Positions 33,884 through 42,224 of a stretch of 64,000 nucleotides of DNA are shown here, piece by piece. Below the pieces are notes generated by a model that searched no databases, was not told the origin of the DNA, and saw only the letters and a program-made list of their open reading frames with translations. Both the position numbers and the translations under genes were made by a program. Origin of the DNA: Microtetraspora glauca (GTDB taxonomy: Bacteria > Actinomycetota > Actinomycetes > Streptomycetales > Streptomycetaceae); contig JOFO01000004.1 of assembly GCA_000721275.1 (NCBI GenBank), positions 1 through 64,000 of the forward strand, read 5' to 3'. The first letter of the stretch is position 1; each line of letters begins with the position of its first letter.

Positions 33884-35318
33884 ACCAGGGCTGCTGGGCC
33901 GGCAGCGCCCCCGGAGGCTGGGAGTCGTCCGACGCCGGGCGGACGGCGGCGTCCGTCACGACGCCGGTCGTGGCGTCCACAGCGGCCGACAGTACGAGAT
34001 CACCCTGACGAGCGGTCAGCCGCCAGCGCACCCGCCAACCGTGCTCTCCCCGCTCGGCGAGAGACACCGCTTCCTCCCTCTCGACCTGCCCAGGCGCGAG
34101 CCGGTGACGGGAAGCGAAGCGCCGCCACGCCTCGGCCTCGGTGATCTCGACCGGCGGCAGTACGGGATCCTCGACGCGCCGCGCGCTCAGATCGGTCAGA
34201 CGGCTGGAGGGCTCGATCACCACGTCCAGGCGCATGGGCATCAGCGTCGTCCCGTGCCGACGACGCCACCCCACCGCCCACCCGAGCTCCTCCTCCGCCG
34301 CGTCGACGGCCCGCACGCTGACCTCCGCGTCGCGCACGGCCCAGGGCGCGTACCGCCGCGCGAACCCGGTCGCGACCCGCACCGCCTGCCCGGCCGTCCG
34401 CACGGGCCGGCTGACGCCGGGAATCCCGTAGGGCTCGCTGCCCCCCTCGCTCCGGCTCGTCGGGGTCAGGTGGACGGTGAACCGCTCGCGGTCGGGCCAG
34501 GACAGTTCCGCGTAACCCCCGGGAAGCGGCGCCGAGACGAGGTCGGGCCCCTCCATGCTGTGGAGGAACATCGCCTCGTCCACGCCGTAAGCGTCGCCGA
34601 ACGCCTCCCTCAGCGCGAGGTCGAGCGCGCGGACCTGCTCCGCACTCGCCGCGGGCACCTCCGTGGGAAGCACGGCCCGCACCGGCTCGATCACCGTTCC
34701 CCACACGCAGAGGAGGAGCAGCGCCGCGACACCCCCACCCAGGCCGACCCGCCGAACCGCGCCGCCGCCAAGGCGGCGACGCGGCGCGACCCACCGGGAG
34801 ACGAGGGCCCCGACACCCACTCCACCGACGACACCGACGGCGTTGGTGGCCAGATCGTCCGTGTCGCAGAGCCGCGAGACGAAGGGCACGGCGGCCTGGG
34901 CGGTCTCCACGCCCGCGGTGAACAGGAGCCCCAACAGGCAACTGAGCAAAGGCCGTCCGGTAGCGAGTAGGGCGAAGAGCCCGAAGGGTGCGAAGAGGAG
35001 AACGTTGAGCTGTCCTTGCGTCGTCGCGAACGCCGCACCCACCTCAGGATTGACCACACACACCGCGTCGCCGTTCCCGCCGCCGTTCCACGTGGTCAGC
35101 AACACGGGCCCGATCGCCGAAGAAGCCCACAGCCCGGAGAACACGGCGGAACGGCGCTCGCCCCGCCGGGCGGCCACCACACCGACGCCCAACCCGCCGA
35201 GGAGCGTGACCGCGATGGCGAACGCGAGAAAGCCGAGGTGATTCCGGAAGACCGCTTCGATCACAAGAGGCGCCTGTTTCGTGTCGCACGGAGGAGGCCG
35301 CGTCGGCTCGCCGGCCAT
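33882..35318 (-). CDS. VanZ-family membrane protein fused to a PepSY-like domain
   Basis: 478 residues from ATG 35318; GTG 35264 is an alternative that would begin close to IEAVFRNHLGFLAFAIAVTL. The first about 200 residues hold five helices with VanZ marks: QLNVLLFAPFGLFALLATGR, FTAGVETAQAAVPFVSRLCD and TDDLATNAVGVVGGVGVG. A fifth helix (GVAALLLLCVWGTVIEPVRA) leads into a roughly 260-residue extracytoplasmic part. Its end (ITEAEAWRRFASRHRLAPGQ, then GWRVRWRLTARQGDLVLSAA with VDATTGVVTDAAV) has the helix plus three-strand PepSY pattern. PepSY-like domains often bind or inhibit peptidases. Joining it to VanZ is uncommon to my knowledge. No regulator gene is adjacent. Confidence 0.8.
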   Translation of the reverse strand: MAGEPTRPPPCDTKQAPLVIEAVFRNHLGFLAFAIAVTLLGGLGVGVVAARRGERRSAVFSGLWASSAIGPVLLTTWNGGGNGDAVCVVNPEVGAAFATTQGQLNVLLFAPFGLFALLATGRPLLSCLLGLLFTAGVETAQAAVPFVSRLCDTDDLATNAVGVVGGVGVGALVSRWVAPRRRLGGGAVRRVGLGGGVAALLLLCVWGTVIEPVRAVLPTEVPAASAEQVRALDLALREAFGDAYGVDEAMFLHSMEGPDLVSAPLPGGYAELSWPDRERFTVHLTPTSRSEGGSEPYGIPGVSRPVRTAGQAVRVATGFARRYAPWAVRDAEVSVRAVDAAEEELGWAVGWRRRHGTTLMPMRLDVVIEPSSRLTDLSARRVEDPVLPPVEITEAEAWRRFASRHRLAPGQVEREEAVSLAERGEHGWRVRWRLTARQGDLVLSAAVDATTGVVTDAAVRPASDDSQPPGALPAQQPW

Positions 35319-35565
35319 GCCGGAGAGCGTTTCGCGCGATCTCGGCGCCCCCGCTCACAGAGATGGATGCGCCGAACGAGCCAGGCGATCGTATGCACCA
35401 CCCGTCGCGCGCGTGCCGTCGCGTGACTCCGAGCCCGTTGCAGGCACGCTCCGGCCGAGGCGGCGCCCGGTCGCCACGAGGGCAAGTCAGTCAGGTCGCA
35501 GCGCGGGCCGAACCGTCACCGCCCGCGGCAGGCCGGCAGTTCCGTGCGCCGCCTGGCGTACGCCG

Positions 35566-36432
35566 TCACCGCGGCTGGCGTTCCGCGATCACCGCCCAGT
35601 CGTCCGCCCCGCGGCCGTCGGCGATGGCCTCGTCGAAGACGACGCGCAGCAGTTCACCGATCGGGAGGGGGACGCCCTGGCCGGCCGCCGCGTCGAGCGC
35701 GAGGTGAAGGTCCTTGCGGCCCAGGACGGTGGTGAACCCGGCGGGCTGGTACCGCCGTTCGGCGATCATCGACCCGTAGCCGCTGTAGACGACCCCCGGG
35801 AACAGCGTCGACGTCAGCAGCTCGACCAGCTGCCCGGCGTCGACACCGGCGCCCTCCGCGACGCTGACGGCCTCGCCCAGCGACTGGATCGCGCAGGCGA
35901 TCAGGTAATTCCCCAGGATCTTCACGACGTTGGCCTGCTCCGGCCGGTCGCCCAGCCGCCACGTCCGCGAGCCGATCACGTCGAAGTACGGCTGCACGCG
36001 GTCGAGCAGCGCCTCCTCGCCGGCCGCGAGGACGTTGAGGGCTCCGGCTTCGGCGACCGGAACGCGGCCGAAGACCGGTGCCGCGACGTACCCGACGCCG
36101 TGCTCGGCGTGCGCGGCGGCGGCCCGGCGGGCCAGTTCGGGGCTCACCGTGGCGAGGTTGACGTGAACGGTCCCGTCCGGCACCTGGGCGAGGACGCCTG
36201 AGTCGAGGAACGTCTCGGCGACCGCCCGGTCGTCGGACAGGACCGAGAAGACCACCGGCGCCCGCATGGCCTCGGCCACGGAGGCGGCACGACGGGCACC
36301 CAGGGCGACCAGCTCGTCCGCGGCCCCGTCCGAGCGGTTCCACACCACGACGTCGTGACCGTCCCGCACGAGGTTGCGCGCGATGGGCCTCCCCATGGCT
36401 CCCAGCCCGATGACCGCAATACCGCTGCTCAC
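35566..36432 (-). CDS. NAD(P)-dependent dehydrogenase of the 3-hydroxyisobutyrate dehydrogenase family
   Basis: 288 residues from GTG 36432 (AAGGGG upstream). GIAVIGLGAMGRPIARNLVR is the Rossmann GxGxMG motif of beta-hydroxyacid dehydrogenases. The substrate-side signature and catalytic Lys are in ANVVKILGNYLIACAIQSLG. The C-terminal helical domain has TSTLFPGVVYSGYGSMIAER and PAGFTTVLGRKDLHLALDAA. It probably reduces or oxidises a small 3-hydroxy acid or an imine; some relatives are imine reductases. An upstream ATG at 36480 would place one palindromic operator inside the gene, so 36432 is preferred. It diverges from the ABATE/CGNR regulator gene, and the two operators between them suggest regulation by that protein. 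Confidence 0.9.
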   Translation of the reverse strand: MSSGIAVIGLGAMGRPIARNLVRDGHDVVVWNRSDGAADELVALGARRAASVAEAMRAPVVFSVLSDDRAVAETFLDSGVLAQVPDGTVHVNLATVSPELARRAAAAHAEHGVGYVAAPVFGRVPVAEAGALNVLAAGEEALLDRVQPYFDVIGSRTWRLGDRPEQANVVKILGNYLIACAIQSLGEAVSVAEGAGVDAGQLVELLTSTLFPGVVYSGYGSMIAERRYQPAGFTTVLGRKDLHLALDAAAGQGVPLPIGELLRVVFDEAIADGRGADDWAVIAERQPR

Positions 36433-36450
36433 GCCAAGCACCCCTTCCAG

Positions 36451-36470
36451 GAACCGTCTGAAGCGGTTCA
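36451..36470. promoter_or_regulatory. Palindromic operator, copy 1
   Basis: GAACCGTCTGAAGCGGTTC: GAACCG and CGGTTC arms around a 7-base spacer, 19 bases upstream of the dehydrogenase GTG. Copy 2 has the same 19-base pattern with one change. Its right arm overlaps the place where the -35 of a plus-strand promoter with TATGAT (36486-36491) as -10 would lie. Confidence 0.75.
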
Positions 36471-36497
36471 AGAATGCCATGAAGTTATGATCATGCA

Positions 36498-36517
36498 GAA
36501 CCGTCCGAAGCGGTTCA
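36498..36517. promoter_or_regulatory. Palindromic operator, copy 2
   Basis: GAACCGTCCGAAGCGGTTC, 47 bp from copy 1 and 35 bases upstream of the CGNR regulator ATG. It overlaps the region where a minus-strand -35 would lie if CATAAC (opposite 36484-36489) is the -10. Two near-identical sites in one divergent promoter fit autoregulation by the adjacent regulator. Confidence 0.75.
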
Positions 36518-36551
36518 GCGCGTGTCGTGACTGACCACGGGGAGACGTTGG

Positions 36552-37106
36552 ATGTCCGAGGACGTACGCCGGGTGTTCCGGCTGGACAACGAGGTCCTGG
36601 CGTTCCGCTTCACCGCAACCGTCAGCGACCGCGCCGGCTCGACGCCGAAGGAGCGGCTGACGGACCCCGCCCGGCTGAGGATGTGGCTGGCGGCCGCAGG
36701 ACTCGAGGTCACCGACGTACGCCCGGCCGACCTGGCGCGCGCCGTGACCTTGCGCGAGGCGATCTACCGCGCCGGATCGGCGACCGCCGCCCGCCGTCAG
36801 CCCGACCCCGACGACGTCCGCACCCTCAACGCGACCGCCGCCGCCGGACACGCGAAGGCCGCGCTGGAACACGGACGCGCAGCATGGCACCTGACGCGGG
36901 CCACCCCCGTGGCCGACGCCCTCGGCATCCTGGCCACGGACGCCATCGCCACCCTCGGAGGCCCCGACCGCGACCGCGTCAAGACCTGCGAAGGCCCAGG
37001 CTGCGCGGGCTTGTTCCTCGACACCAGCCGCGCCGCCAATCGCCGCTGGTGCTCCATGAACACCTGCGGCAACAAGGCCAAGAAGTCACGACTGAACGCG
37101 ACCTGA
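36552..37106 (+). CDS. ABATE-domain, CGNR zinc-finger regulator
   Basis: 184 residues from ATG 36552, with GGGGAGACG upstream. The N-terminal ABATE region covers about 1-130 (ERLTDPARLRMWLAAAGLEV, ALEHGRAAWHLTRATPVADA). The C-terminal CGNR zinc finger shows all four cysteines in RVKTCEGPGCAGLFLD, NRRWCSMNTCGNKAKK, with the R-R-W-C and CGN-K motifs intact. Such proteins are predicted stress-response transcription regulators; few have been studied. It diverges from the dehydrogenase, and the shared intergenic region carries two matching palindromes. A direct repressor/activator role on both genes is inferred. DUF1877 follows about 90 bases later on the same strand. Confidence 0.92.
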   Translation: MSEDVRRVFRLDNEVLAFRFTATVSDRAGSTPKERLTDPARLRMWLAAAGLEVTDVRPADLARAVTLREAIYRAGSATAARRQPDPDDVRTLNATAAAGHAKAALEHGRAAWHLTRATPVADALGILATDAIATLGGPDRDRVKTCEGPGCAGLFLDTSRAANRRWCSMNTCGNKAKKSRLNAT

Positions 37107-37196
37107 CCGCGATCCCCACTCTCGGACGAGGGCGACGACGGGCCGGACGGGCGACGGGCGACAGCAGAGGAACACCCCAGAGAGGACCGAGACGAC

Positions 37197-37697
37197 ATGG
37201 GCTTCCACCTCCACCTCCGCGCAGTGGCAGCGGACGAGCTCCCGGACGAGGACCATGCCTCGCTGACGACGTTCATGGGCGCGGCCTGGGAGAACCACGA
37301 GGCCGAGTACGCGGCGGGCATCGCGGAATCCATAGCCAAGGACTTCGGCCCCCTCAACGACCTGTACCTGGCAGGCGCCAAGCACGGCGACGTCTCCTCA
37401 CCAGGGGAACTGCCGATCTTCGGAGGCCGCCTGGTCCACGCCCCCATGGACCGGCAACCGCCCTTCGCCCTCCTCACCCCGGACCAGGTCGCCACAGCCG
37501 CGACGCTGCTCGCCGAGGCCTCTTTCGACGCCCTCTGGCAACTGGAGGGCCCCACACTTGCCGCACCGTACGCCCAATGGGAGGACCCGGAAGGCGCGGC
37601 GAAGCAGAACTACCTCACCCACCACATCGGCCTCCGCGACTTCTACGCCCGTGCGGCCACAGCACACCGCGCCGTAGTCAAGGCGTTCTGGTACTAG
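37197..37697 (+). CDS. DUF1877 (YfbM-like) protein
   Basis: 166 residues. MGFHLHLRAVAADELPDEDH opens like YfbM/DUF1877 proteins, which have a conserved start, a long acidic helix and a final F/YY segment. Here LLTPDQVATAATLLAEASFD and NYLTHHIGLRDFYARAATAH with RAVVKAFWY match. The function of the family is unknown; members are soluble single-domain proteins of about this length. It ends three bases before an IS5-type transposase fragment, so the downstream neighbourhood has been rearranged and any partner gene that once followed may be gone. Confidence 0.88.
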   Translation: MGFHLHLRAVAADELPDEDHASLTTFMGAAWENHEAEYAAGIAESIAKDFGPLNDLYLAGAKHGDVSSPGELPIFGGRLVHAPMDRQPPFALLTPDQVATAATLLAEASFDALWQLEGPTLAAPYAQWEDPEGAAKQNYLTHHIGLRDFYARAATAHRAVVKAFWY

Positions 37698-37700
37698 CCC

Positions 37701-38218
37701 GTGCAGCGAAAGCGGATCACCTGGCAGCGGATCCTCGCTCGGCTCCAGTCCCCGGCCGACGCGAAAGGCGCGATTGTCTGGGACCTGAGCGTCGACTCCA
37801 CGGTGTGCCGCGCCCATCAGCACGCGGCCGGGGCCCGCAGGCAGGGTGACCTTCAGAAGGAGCCACCGGGCGGCATCTCCACCGTGCCCCGCATCGGACC
37901 GGGCCGGCCACGCGTCCGGCCCAACCGCGTGAGGGCTGACAAGGCGTACGCCTCTCGCAGAAACCGCGCCTACCTGCGCCGACGCGCATTCGCCGCACCA
38001 TCCATGGCAAGGCCGCCCAAGCCCGCAACCGCCGAAAGCGCGGCTACCGCGGCGGTCTGCCGCCGCATTTCGCCCCGGCCGACTACCGCGAGCGCCATGC
38101 GGTCGAGTGCGGGATCAACCGCCTCAAGAGACACGGTGCCGTCGCCGCTCGGTACGACAAGCTCGCCGTCCGCTACGAGGGGACCGGGCTCGTCGCGGCG
38201 ATCAACGCATGGCTGTAG
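37701..38218 (+). mobile_element. IS5-family transposase remnant (internally deleted, frameshifted)
   Basis: The frame from 37701 gives RLQSPADAKGAIVWDLSVDS then TVCRAHQHAAGARRQGDLQK and EPPGGIS, the region around the first catalytic Asp of IS5-group DDE transposases. It then jumps to [20 protein letters not shown] with the family's later [14 protein letters not shown]. The stretch between, normally about 40-50 residues including the second half of the first core, is absent. After about 37985 the reading frame shifts and continues as [40 protein letters not shown] and VAAINAWL to the stop at 38218. The 5' part of the gene is also missing. Inactive. No terminal inverted repeats were found. Confidence 0.88.
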
Positions 38219-38272
38219 CCCTCGTGCGCCTGCCGCTCGTGGAACACCTGAGATCGACTGCGCAGCACTGCG

Positions 38273-38779
38273 TCATCTGCCGATGGAACCATCGGCCTGC
38301 TCGCGGAGGATGTCGGCATGGCCCGCATGGCGAGCTGTCTCTTCGATCATGTGCACCAGCACCCACCGCATCGATCGCACAGCCCCTGCTTGGCCCGCAG
38401 CCCGAGCACACGGATGGTTCAAGTCGTCACAACGCTTGATGATCTCGTTGGACCGTTCGATGGCACTGCGATAGGCGGCGAGAAGACTGCCCGCGCTGTC
38501 CCCCTCAGAGAGATCCATGCTGAAGTCCGGATGGTCGACATCGGCACCCTCGAAGGCCCAGGCGAACCAGTAAAGTTCTGCCGCGGTCAGGTGCTTGACC
38601 AGGCCGAATACGCTGGTGCCAGAGGGTACTCCAGGCGTTCGCCCCTGCCCGTCGTCAAGGTCCTGTGCCTTCGCAGCCACTGCTTCACGGACGTAGTTCA
38701 AGAACGCGAGCAGTGTCGACTTCTCGTCGGAGTCGCTGCCGGGAGGGCCTACGTCGCGGCGTCGTTGCGTCTCTGTCAC
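38273..38779 (-). CDS. DinB/DUF664 family protein
   Basis: 168 residues from 38779. The DinB fold is visible in SDEKSTLLAFLNYVREAVAA, with the first metal His in VFGLVKHLTAAELYWFAWAF and the pair in WVLVHMIEETARHAGHADIL. All three positions match the DinB gene at 18419, and the two share layout (length, LL.FL.Y, YWF, EETARHxGHxDIL), so they are paralogues or xenologues. Function as for that family: a metal-dependent, probably thiol-using transferase, substrate unknown. Located in the lower-GC patch directly after an IS5 remnant, so horizontal acquisition is likely. Confidence 0.88.
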   Translation of the reverse strand: MTETQRRRDVGPPGSDSDEKSTLLAFLNYVREAVAAKAQDLDDGQGRTPGVPSGTSVFGLVKHLTAAELYWFAWAFEGADVDHPDFSMDLSEGDSAGSLLAAYRSAIERSNEIIKRCDDLNHPCARAAGQAGAVRSMRWVLVHMIEETARHAGHADILREQADGSIGR

Positions 38780-39013
38780 CGAGGCACCCTAGCTTGATCC
38801 ACTTTCGAAGCACACCCCAGCTGGCGGTACGTTGCCGGCGGCAGACAGCCGTCACGCCCTCCAGGAAACGACAGCTTCCAGCCCTGGGGACAGGGGATAG
38901 ACACGTTCCGCAGGAAACAGCCGCTGCGCCTTGGCGGAGTGCCCGCTCTGCCTCAATCCGTCCAACACGACGCCCAAGCTGCCCGGTTGGAAACGGCTCC
39001 GTGGCCGCGCCGC

Positions 39014-39811
39014 TCAGTCGATCGTGAACGGGGTCAGGGCGAGGGCGATGCCGCCGACCAGTGGCGGCAGTGAACCGAGGATCCACATCCCGGCCCAGAA
39101 CAGGTGCTTCTTTCCCGAGATCTCGACGGCGAGCTGGTCGGCAGGGTTCTCCGGGTCGTACGTGGCGCGGGCCACCGGTCCGACGTACTTGCTCCGCGCG
39201 GTCCGCTCCGCGCCGTCGGCGTCGGCGAACTTGTACCAGGCCGCCCCGTCCGTCGTCTTGAAGTCCAGGGTGGCGGGCACGGTGACCCCGCGCCGCTTGA
39301 GTACGAAGTGGACCAGCGTTCTGCCGACCCCGACGAGCATCAGGCCGAGTCCCAAGAGGAGCGGGACAGTCGCGACGATGGGGGCGATGACCTCTGCTCC
39401 TTGGCCGACGCCGACCCAGATCACGTAGCCGAGGTAGGCGACGGCGAGAGCGATCATGATGACGATCCGGCGCAGGTACTTCGGATCCTTCGCCGACTTC
39501 TCCGCGCCCTCTGGCGAGGCCAGTTGCGTGACCGTGATGCGGGCGCTTCCGGCGGGGTCCCGCTGTGCGGGGAGTGCGGCGGTCAGAGCAGCGACGAAGG
39601 TGGTGGCGGCCGTCGGGTTCCCGGCGTCCACGCGGTGCACGGCGCTGTCGCTGAGCACGATGTCGACGTGGTGTCCGCCGTCGGTACGGGCCTCCTGGAC
39701 CACCGCGAGGGGGATCTCCGTGCGGGTGCGGCGGTCGACGATCCGGAGACCGCCGTCGTCGAGCACGGTCTCGGCACCATCGCCGCCGATCAAGATCTGT
39801 GCAGAGACCAT
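39014..39811 (-). CDS. Membrane protein with DUF3592-like C-terminal domain
   Basis: 265 residues from ATG 39811. A soluble N-terminal domain of about 110 residues has a beta-rich beginning (SAQILIGGDGAETVLDDGGL, EIPLAVVQEARTDGGHHVDI). Two membrane helices (about 120-145 IVIMIALAVAYLGYVIWVGV, 150-172 APIVATVPLLLGLGLMLVGV) come next. A domain then reads VTVPATLDFKTTDGAAWYKF, VARATYDPENPADQ, the pattern of DUF3592-type modules, and a last helix (LFWAGMWILGSLPPLVGGIA) ends the protein. The role is unknown; DUF3592 proteins are widespread in actinomycetes as membrane proteins of unassigned function. Confidence 0.7.
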   Translation of the reverse strand: MVSAQILIGGDGAETVLDDGGLRIVDRRTRTEIPLAVVQEARTDGGHHVDIVLSDSAVHRVDAGNPTAATTFVAALTAALPAQRDPAGSARITVTQLASPEGAEKSAKDPKYLRRIVIMIALAVAYLGYVIWVGVGQGAEVIAPIVATVPLLLGLGLMLVGVGRTLVHFVLKRRGVTVPATLDFKTTDGAAWYKFADADGAERTARSKYVGPVARATYDPENPADQLAVEISGKKHLFWAGMWILGSLPPLVGGIALALTPFTID

Positions 39812-40193
39812 CGTCTTCACCCTTGCCAACCGGTCACGACCCGACTGTCGTCACACCGGCGTCAAGCTACCGCAGGGCGTCACGCCCCTCAGTGCCGTAC
39901 CGGCCCCACCCATGCGCAAACCCGGACGGGTGAGCCACGGCGGGCCTGGAAACGACGAAGCTCCCTGTGCTGAGGCGCAGGGGGCGACGTGAACGGGTCC
40001 TCCAGGGGCATCCCCCGCGGTCGGCGCCCCGCCCAGCAGCGTCGGCGCCTTCGCGCCACGGCGCACGCACCACCCGGTTGAACCGGTGTGGAGCCACGCC
40101 AGTGATGGGGGCTATCCAGGGGGCCTCGGGCGCCGTGATCATGCGTGACACGGTCGAGATCATCGCAGAGCAAGATCACGTACGGGACAGTCC
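39812..40193. other. Intergenic region with a weak hairpin; no gene seen
   Basis: 380 bases between two same-strand (minus) genes. CCCTGTGC (39963-39970) pairs with GCGCAGGG (39975-39982) with one G-T pair, a possible terminator. Near 40188, GGACAGTCC resembles the end of some actinobacterial insertion sequences, but no partner end or transposase was found. Short frames across the region look non-coding. Confidence 0.4.
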
Positions 40194-40706
40194 TTAGATC
40201 CGTCCTCGCACGAACCGGGTCCGGTGCCCGAGTACCTGGCCCAGCTCCATCACGAACTCCGGCAGCAAAGCGGGCCCGTTTCGGAACTCGAACCCCAAAT
40301 ACGCGAAGGCGAGCCCGTCACCCGCCCACTCCCACGCGGCCAGCGGTACCACCCGTCCGCACGCCGGACAGGGCACTTCCCCCCTGCCGGTGTTCCACCA
40401 CGCGTCCATGACCGGCGAGAACACGTCACGCTGTCCATCCCCGAACACCGCCGCGCAGTACGGACACACCGGCGGCCCATCCTGCTGTGGCGAGAAGAAC
40501 ACCGTCCGTCCCGTGACGACGGTCAGTCCGTCGCTCCCGCTCGCTTCCCGGAACCCCGTCGCCCGCTTCCACCGCGCCCCAGGGCCGTAAGCCGGCAGCC
40601 CCACGATCCCCTCACCCACCAGCCACGCCACCACCCGCTTCCCGTGCGTCACGGCGTCCTCGGCGGTCGCCTCCAGGTCAACGATCGTTTGGAAAGAGCT
40701 GCTCAC
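40194..40706 (-). CDS. Zinc-ribbon-containing hypothetical protein
   Basis: 170 residues from GTG 40706. SSSFQTIVDLEATAEDAVTH with GKRVVAWLVGEGIV starts as a compact alpha/beta domain. Two CxxC knuckles follow: GPPVCPYCAAVFGDG and GEVPCPACGRVVPLAAWEWA, spaced like a zinc ribbon. The end (FEFRNGPALLPEFVMELGQV, GHRTRFVRGRI) is alpha/beta. No catalytic motif. I think it belongs to a group of actinomycete proteins annotated only as hypothetical. It lies in the low-GC accessory patch, upstream of nothing on its strand that suggests an operon. Confidence 0.7.
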   Translation of the reverse strand: MSSSFQTIVDLEATAEDAVTHGKRVVAWLVGEGIVGLPAYGPGARWKRATGFREASGSDGLTVVTGRTVFFSPQQDGPPVCPYCAAVFGDGQRDVFSPVMDAWWNTGRGEVPCPACGRVVPLAAWEWAGDGLAFAYLGFEFRNGPALLPEFVMELGQVLGHRTRFVRGRI

Positions 40707-40750
40707 GGAGAGAAGGCTTTCCTAGCTGCACAGATTTTTCGGGACAGATC

Positions 40751-41224
40751 TCAGTCTCCTGAGAATCCGAAGATTCCCAGGTGAGTCGGCCTGTCGCCGG
40801 AGTAGAGGACGATGTAGTAACCGGTCCACCGCATCTGACACTCGCCGAGCAGGCTTTGCTCGTACTCCTCATGGCTCGCGGCGTCATGGGCAGCAGCGGT
40901 CAGTTCCTCAAACTGTTCGACCGACGGTCGGGTTGTTCCGAAGTGGTGCATCACGCGGGGGAGGGCGAGAGGTCGCAGGGTGCCGTAGTCAGCCACACTG
41001 GACCTCGTCGGAGGGACATCCGTGGCGACAACCCTGTCGATGTCGAGGATCGTATGGGTGCCCTCGGTCCCCATGAACTCCTCGTCGTCGTAGAGATCCT
41101 CCAGGCTTCCGTATCGGGCATCACTGCCGTACTGGTCCTGGAACACCCTGGCCTGCAGTGCCGCCAAGGCCTCCTCTGCATCGCCGTCGTACCTGGTGAC
41201 GTAGTCCCATCCGCTGGCACCCAT
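40751..41224 (-). CDS. Hypothetical acidic protein
   Basis: 157 residues from ATG 41224, with AGGGAGGGG upstream. The sequence is aromatic and acidic: GWDYVTRYDGDAEEALAALQ, ARVFQDQYGSDARYGSLEDL, EEFMGTEGTHTILDIDRVVA, and ends YYIVLYSGDRPTHLGIFGFS. I know similar short Streptomyces proteins of about 155-160 residues that begin with a W-x-Y-V segment and have no assigned function. No signal peptide or membrane helix. It is divergent from the DinB gene at 41561, with a 12-bp inverted repeat in between. Confidence 0.7.
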   Translation of the reverse strand: MGASGWDYVTRYDGDAEEALAALQARVFQDQYGSDARYGSLEDLYDDEEFMGTEGTHTILDIDRVVATDVPPTRSSVADYGTLRPLALPRVMHHFGTTRPSVEQFEELTAAAHDAASHEEYEQSLLGECQMRWTGYYIVLYSGDRPTHLGIFGFSGD

Positions 41225-41342
41225 CGAGCCACCCCTCCCTGTTGATCGTGAACGCCCGAACCATAGCGGCGGGGACTGACAACGCCGTTGCATGGCGTCG
41301 GGCTCTGCTCGACATCCCGGATTGAGGTGGCCGGGCCAGGCC

Positions 41343-41380
41343 GGGCCGTACCCGGTGGCAGCCGCCGTCGGGTACGGCCC
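41343..41380. other. Long inverted repeat in a divergent intergenic region
   Basis: GGGCCGTACCCG (41343-41354) and CGGGTACGGCCC (41369-41380) are exact reverse complements with a 14-base loop. It sits between two outward-reading genes, so it is not needed as a terminator for either. It may be a leftover terminator of a lost gene or a binding site. Confidence 0.7.
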
Positions 41381-41560
41381 GGTGTCGCCAGGAAGACGAT
41401 CGCCGGCAGAGATTCACGGTCACCGCGCCGGCGTCGGCCACCGCCTTGCGGACGTATCACCTGGGATTGGAGTTCGGTGTCTGAGAGGCGATCTGACGGT
41501 CGTTGCCGACCACGCAGGGGATCTTGAGGCTGCCAGTGGTCCGTGGCAGGCTCATGCCGC

Positions 41561-42160
41561 ATGATCGATGACTTCGCGAAGGACAGCCTGCACGCGAGGC
41601 TGCGGCGCGACCGCGAGGCGCTGCTATGGAAACTCGACGGTCTGTCCGCATACGACGTCCGCCGGCCTCTGACCACTTCCGGGACCAACCTCCTCGGCCT
41701 GGTCAAGCACCTGGCCTGTGTCGAGGCCAGATACTTCGGCGAGGTCTTCGACCGGCCGTCCCCGGAACCGCTGCCGCCGTGGCAGGACCATGACGGTAGC
41801 GATCACTGGGCATCCAGGGACGAGACGCGCGATCAGATCATCGAGTTCTACCGACGCGCGTGGGAACACTCCGACGCGACGATCAACGCCCTTGCCCTCG
41901 ACGCCCCCGGCCATGTGCCGTGGTGGCCGGAGCCTCACTCCCACACGAATCTGTTCGCCGTCCTGGTGCACGTCCTCGGCGAGACCAACCGGCATGCCGG
42001 GCACGCCGACATCCTGCGCGAAGGCCTCGACGGCCGGACCGGGATGCGCCCGGAACACGAGATGCCGATCGACGAGGATGCCCGCATCGCCTACTGCGCC
42101 AAGATCGAGCAGGCCGCCAGATCGGCCGTATCAGCCAAGGCGGGAGGCCGTCCTGCGTGA
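41561..42160 (+). CDS. DinB-family protein
   Basis: 199 residues from ATG 41561. ARLRRDREALLWKLDGLSAY, the first His in NLLGLVKHLACVEARYFGEV, and LFAVLVHVLGETNRHAGHAD with ILREGL at the end give the DinB metal site. The middle (DETRDQIIEFYRRAWEHSDA) is the third helix. It is longer than the other two DinB genes in this window because of a C-terminal extension (AYCAKIEQAARSAVSAKAGG). Substrate unknown. Position between a dyad and an IS5 transposase remnant again suggests the accessory patch was assembled by transfer. Confidence 0.88.
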   Translation: MIDDFAKDSLHARLRRDREALLWKLDGLSAYDVRRPLTTSGTNLLGLVKHLACVEARYFGEVFDRPSPEPLPPWQDHDGSDHWASRDETRDQIIEFYRRAWEHSDATINALALDAPGHVPWWPEPHSHTNLFAVLVHVLGETNRHAGHADILREGLDGRTGMRPEHEMPIDEDARIAYCAKIEQAARSAVSAKAGGRPA

Positions 42161-42224
42161 GGTGTCGTCCGTGCGGATGTTGCCGGGCCGCGAGCGCTGA
42201 TCAGCGGCTGGGTGTTGGGCGGCA

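Noticed and set aside
40185..40200. GGACAGTCC as an insertion-sequence end
   Set aside because: No second end, target duplication or transposase pairs with it.
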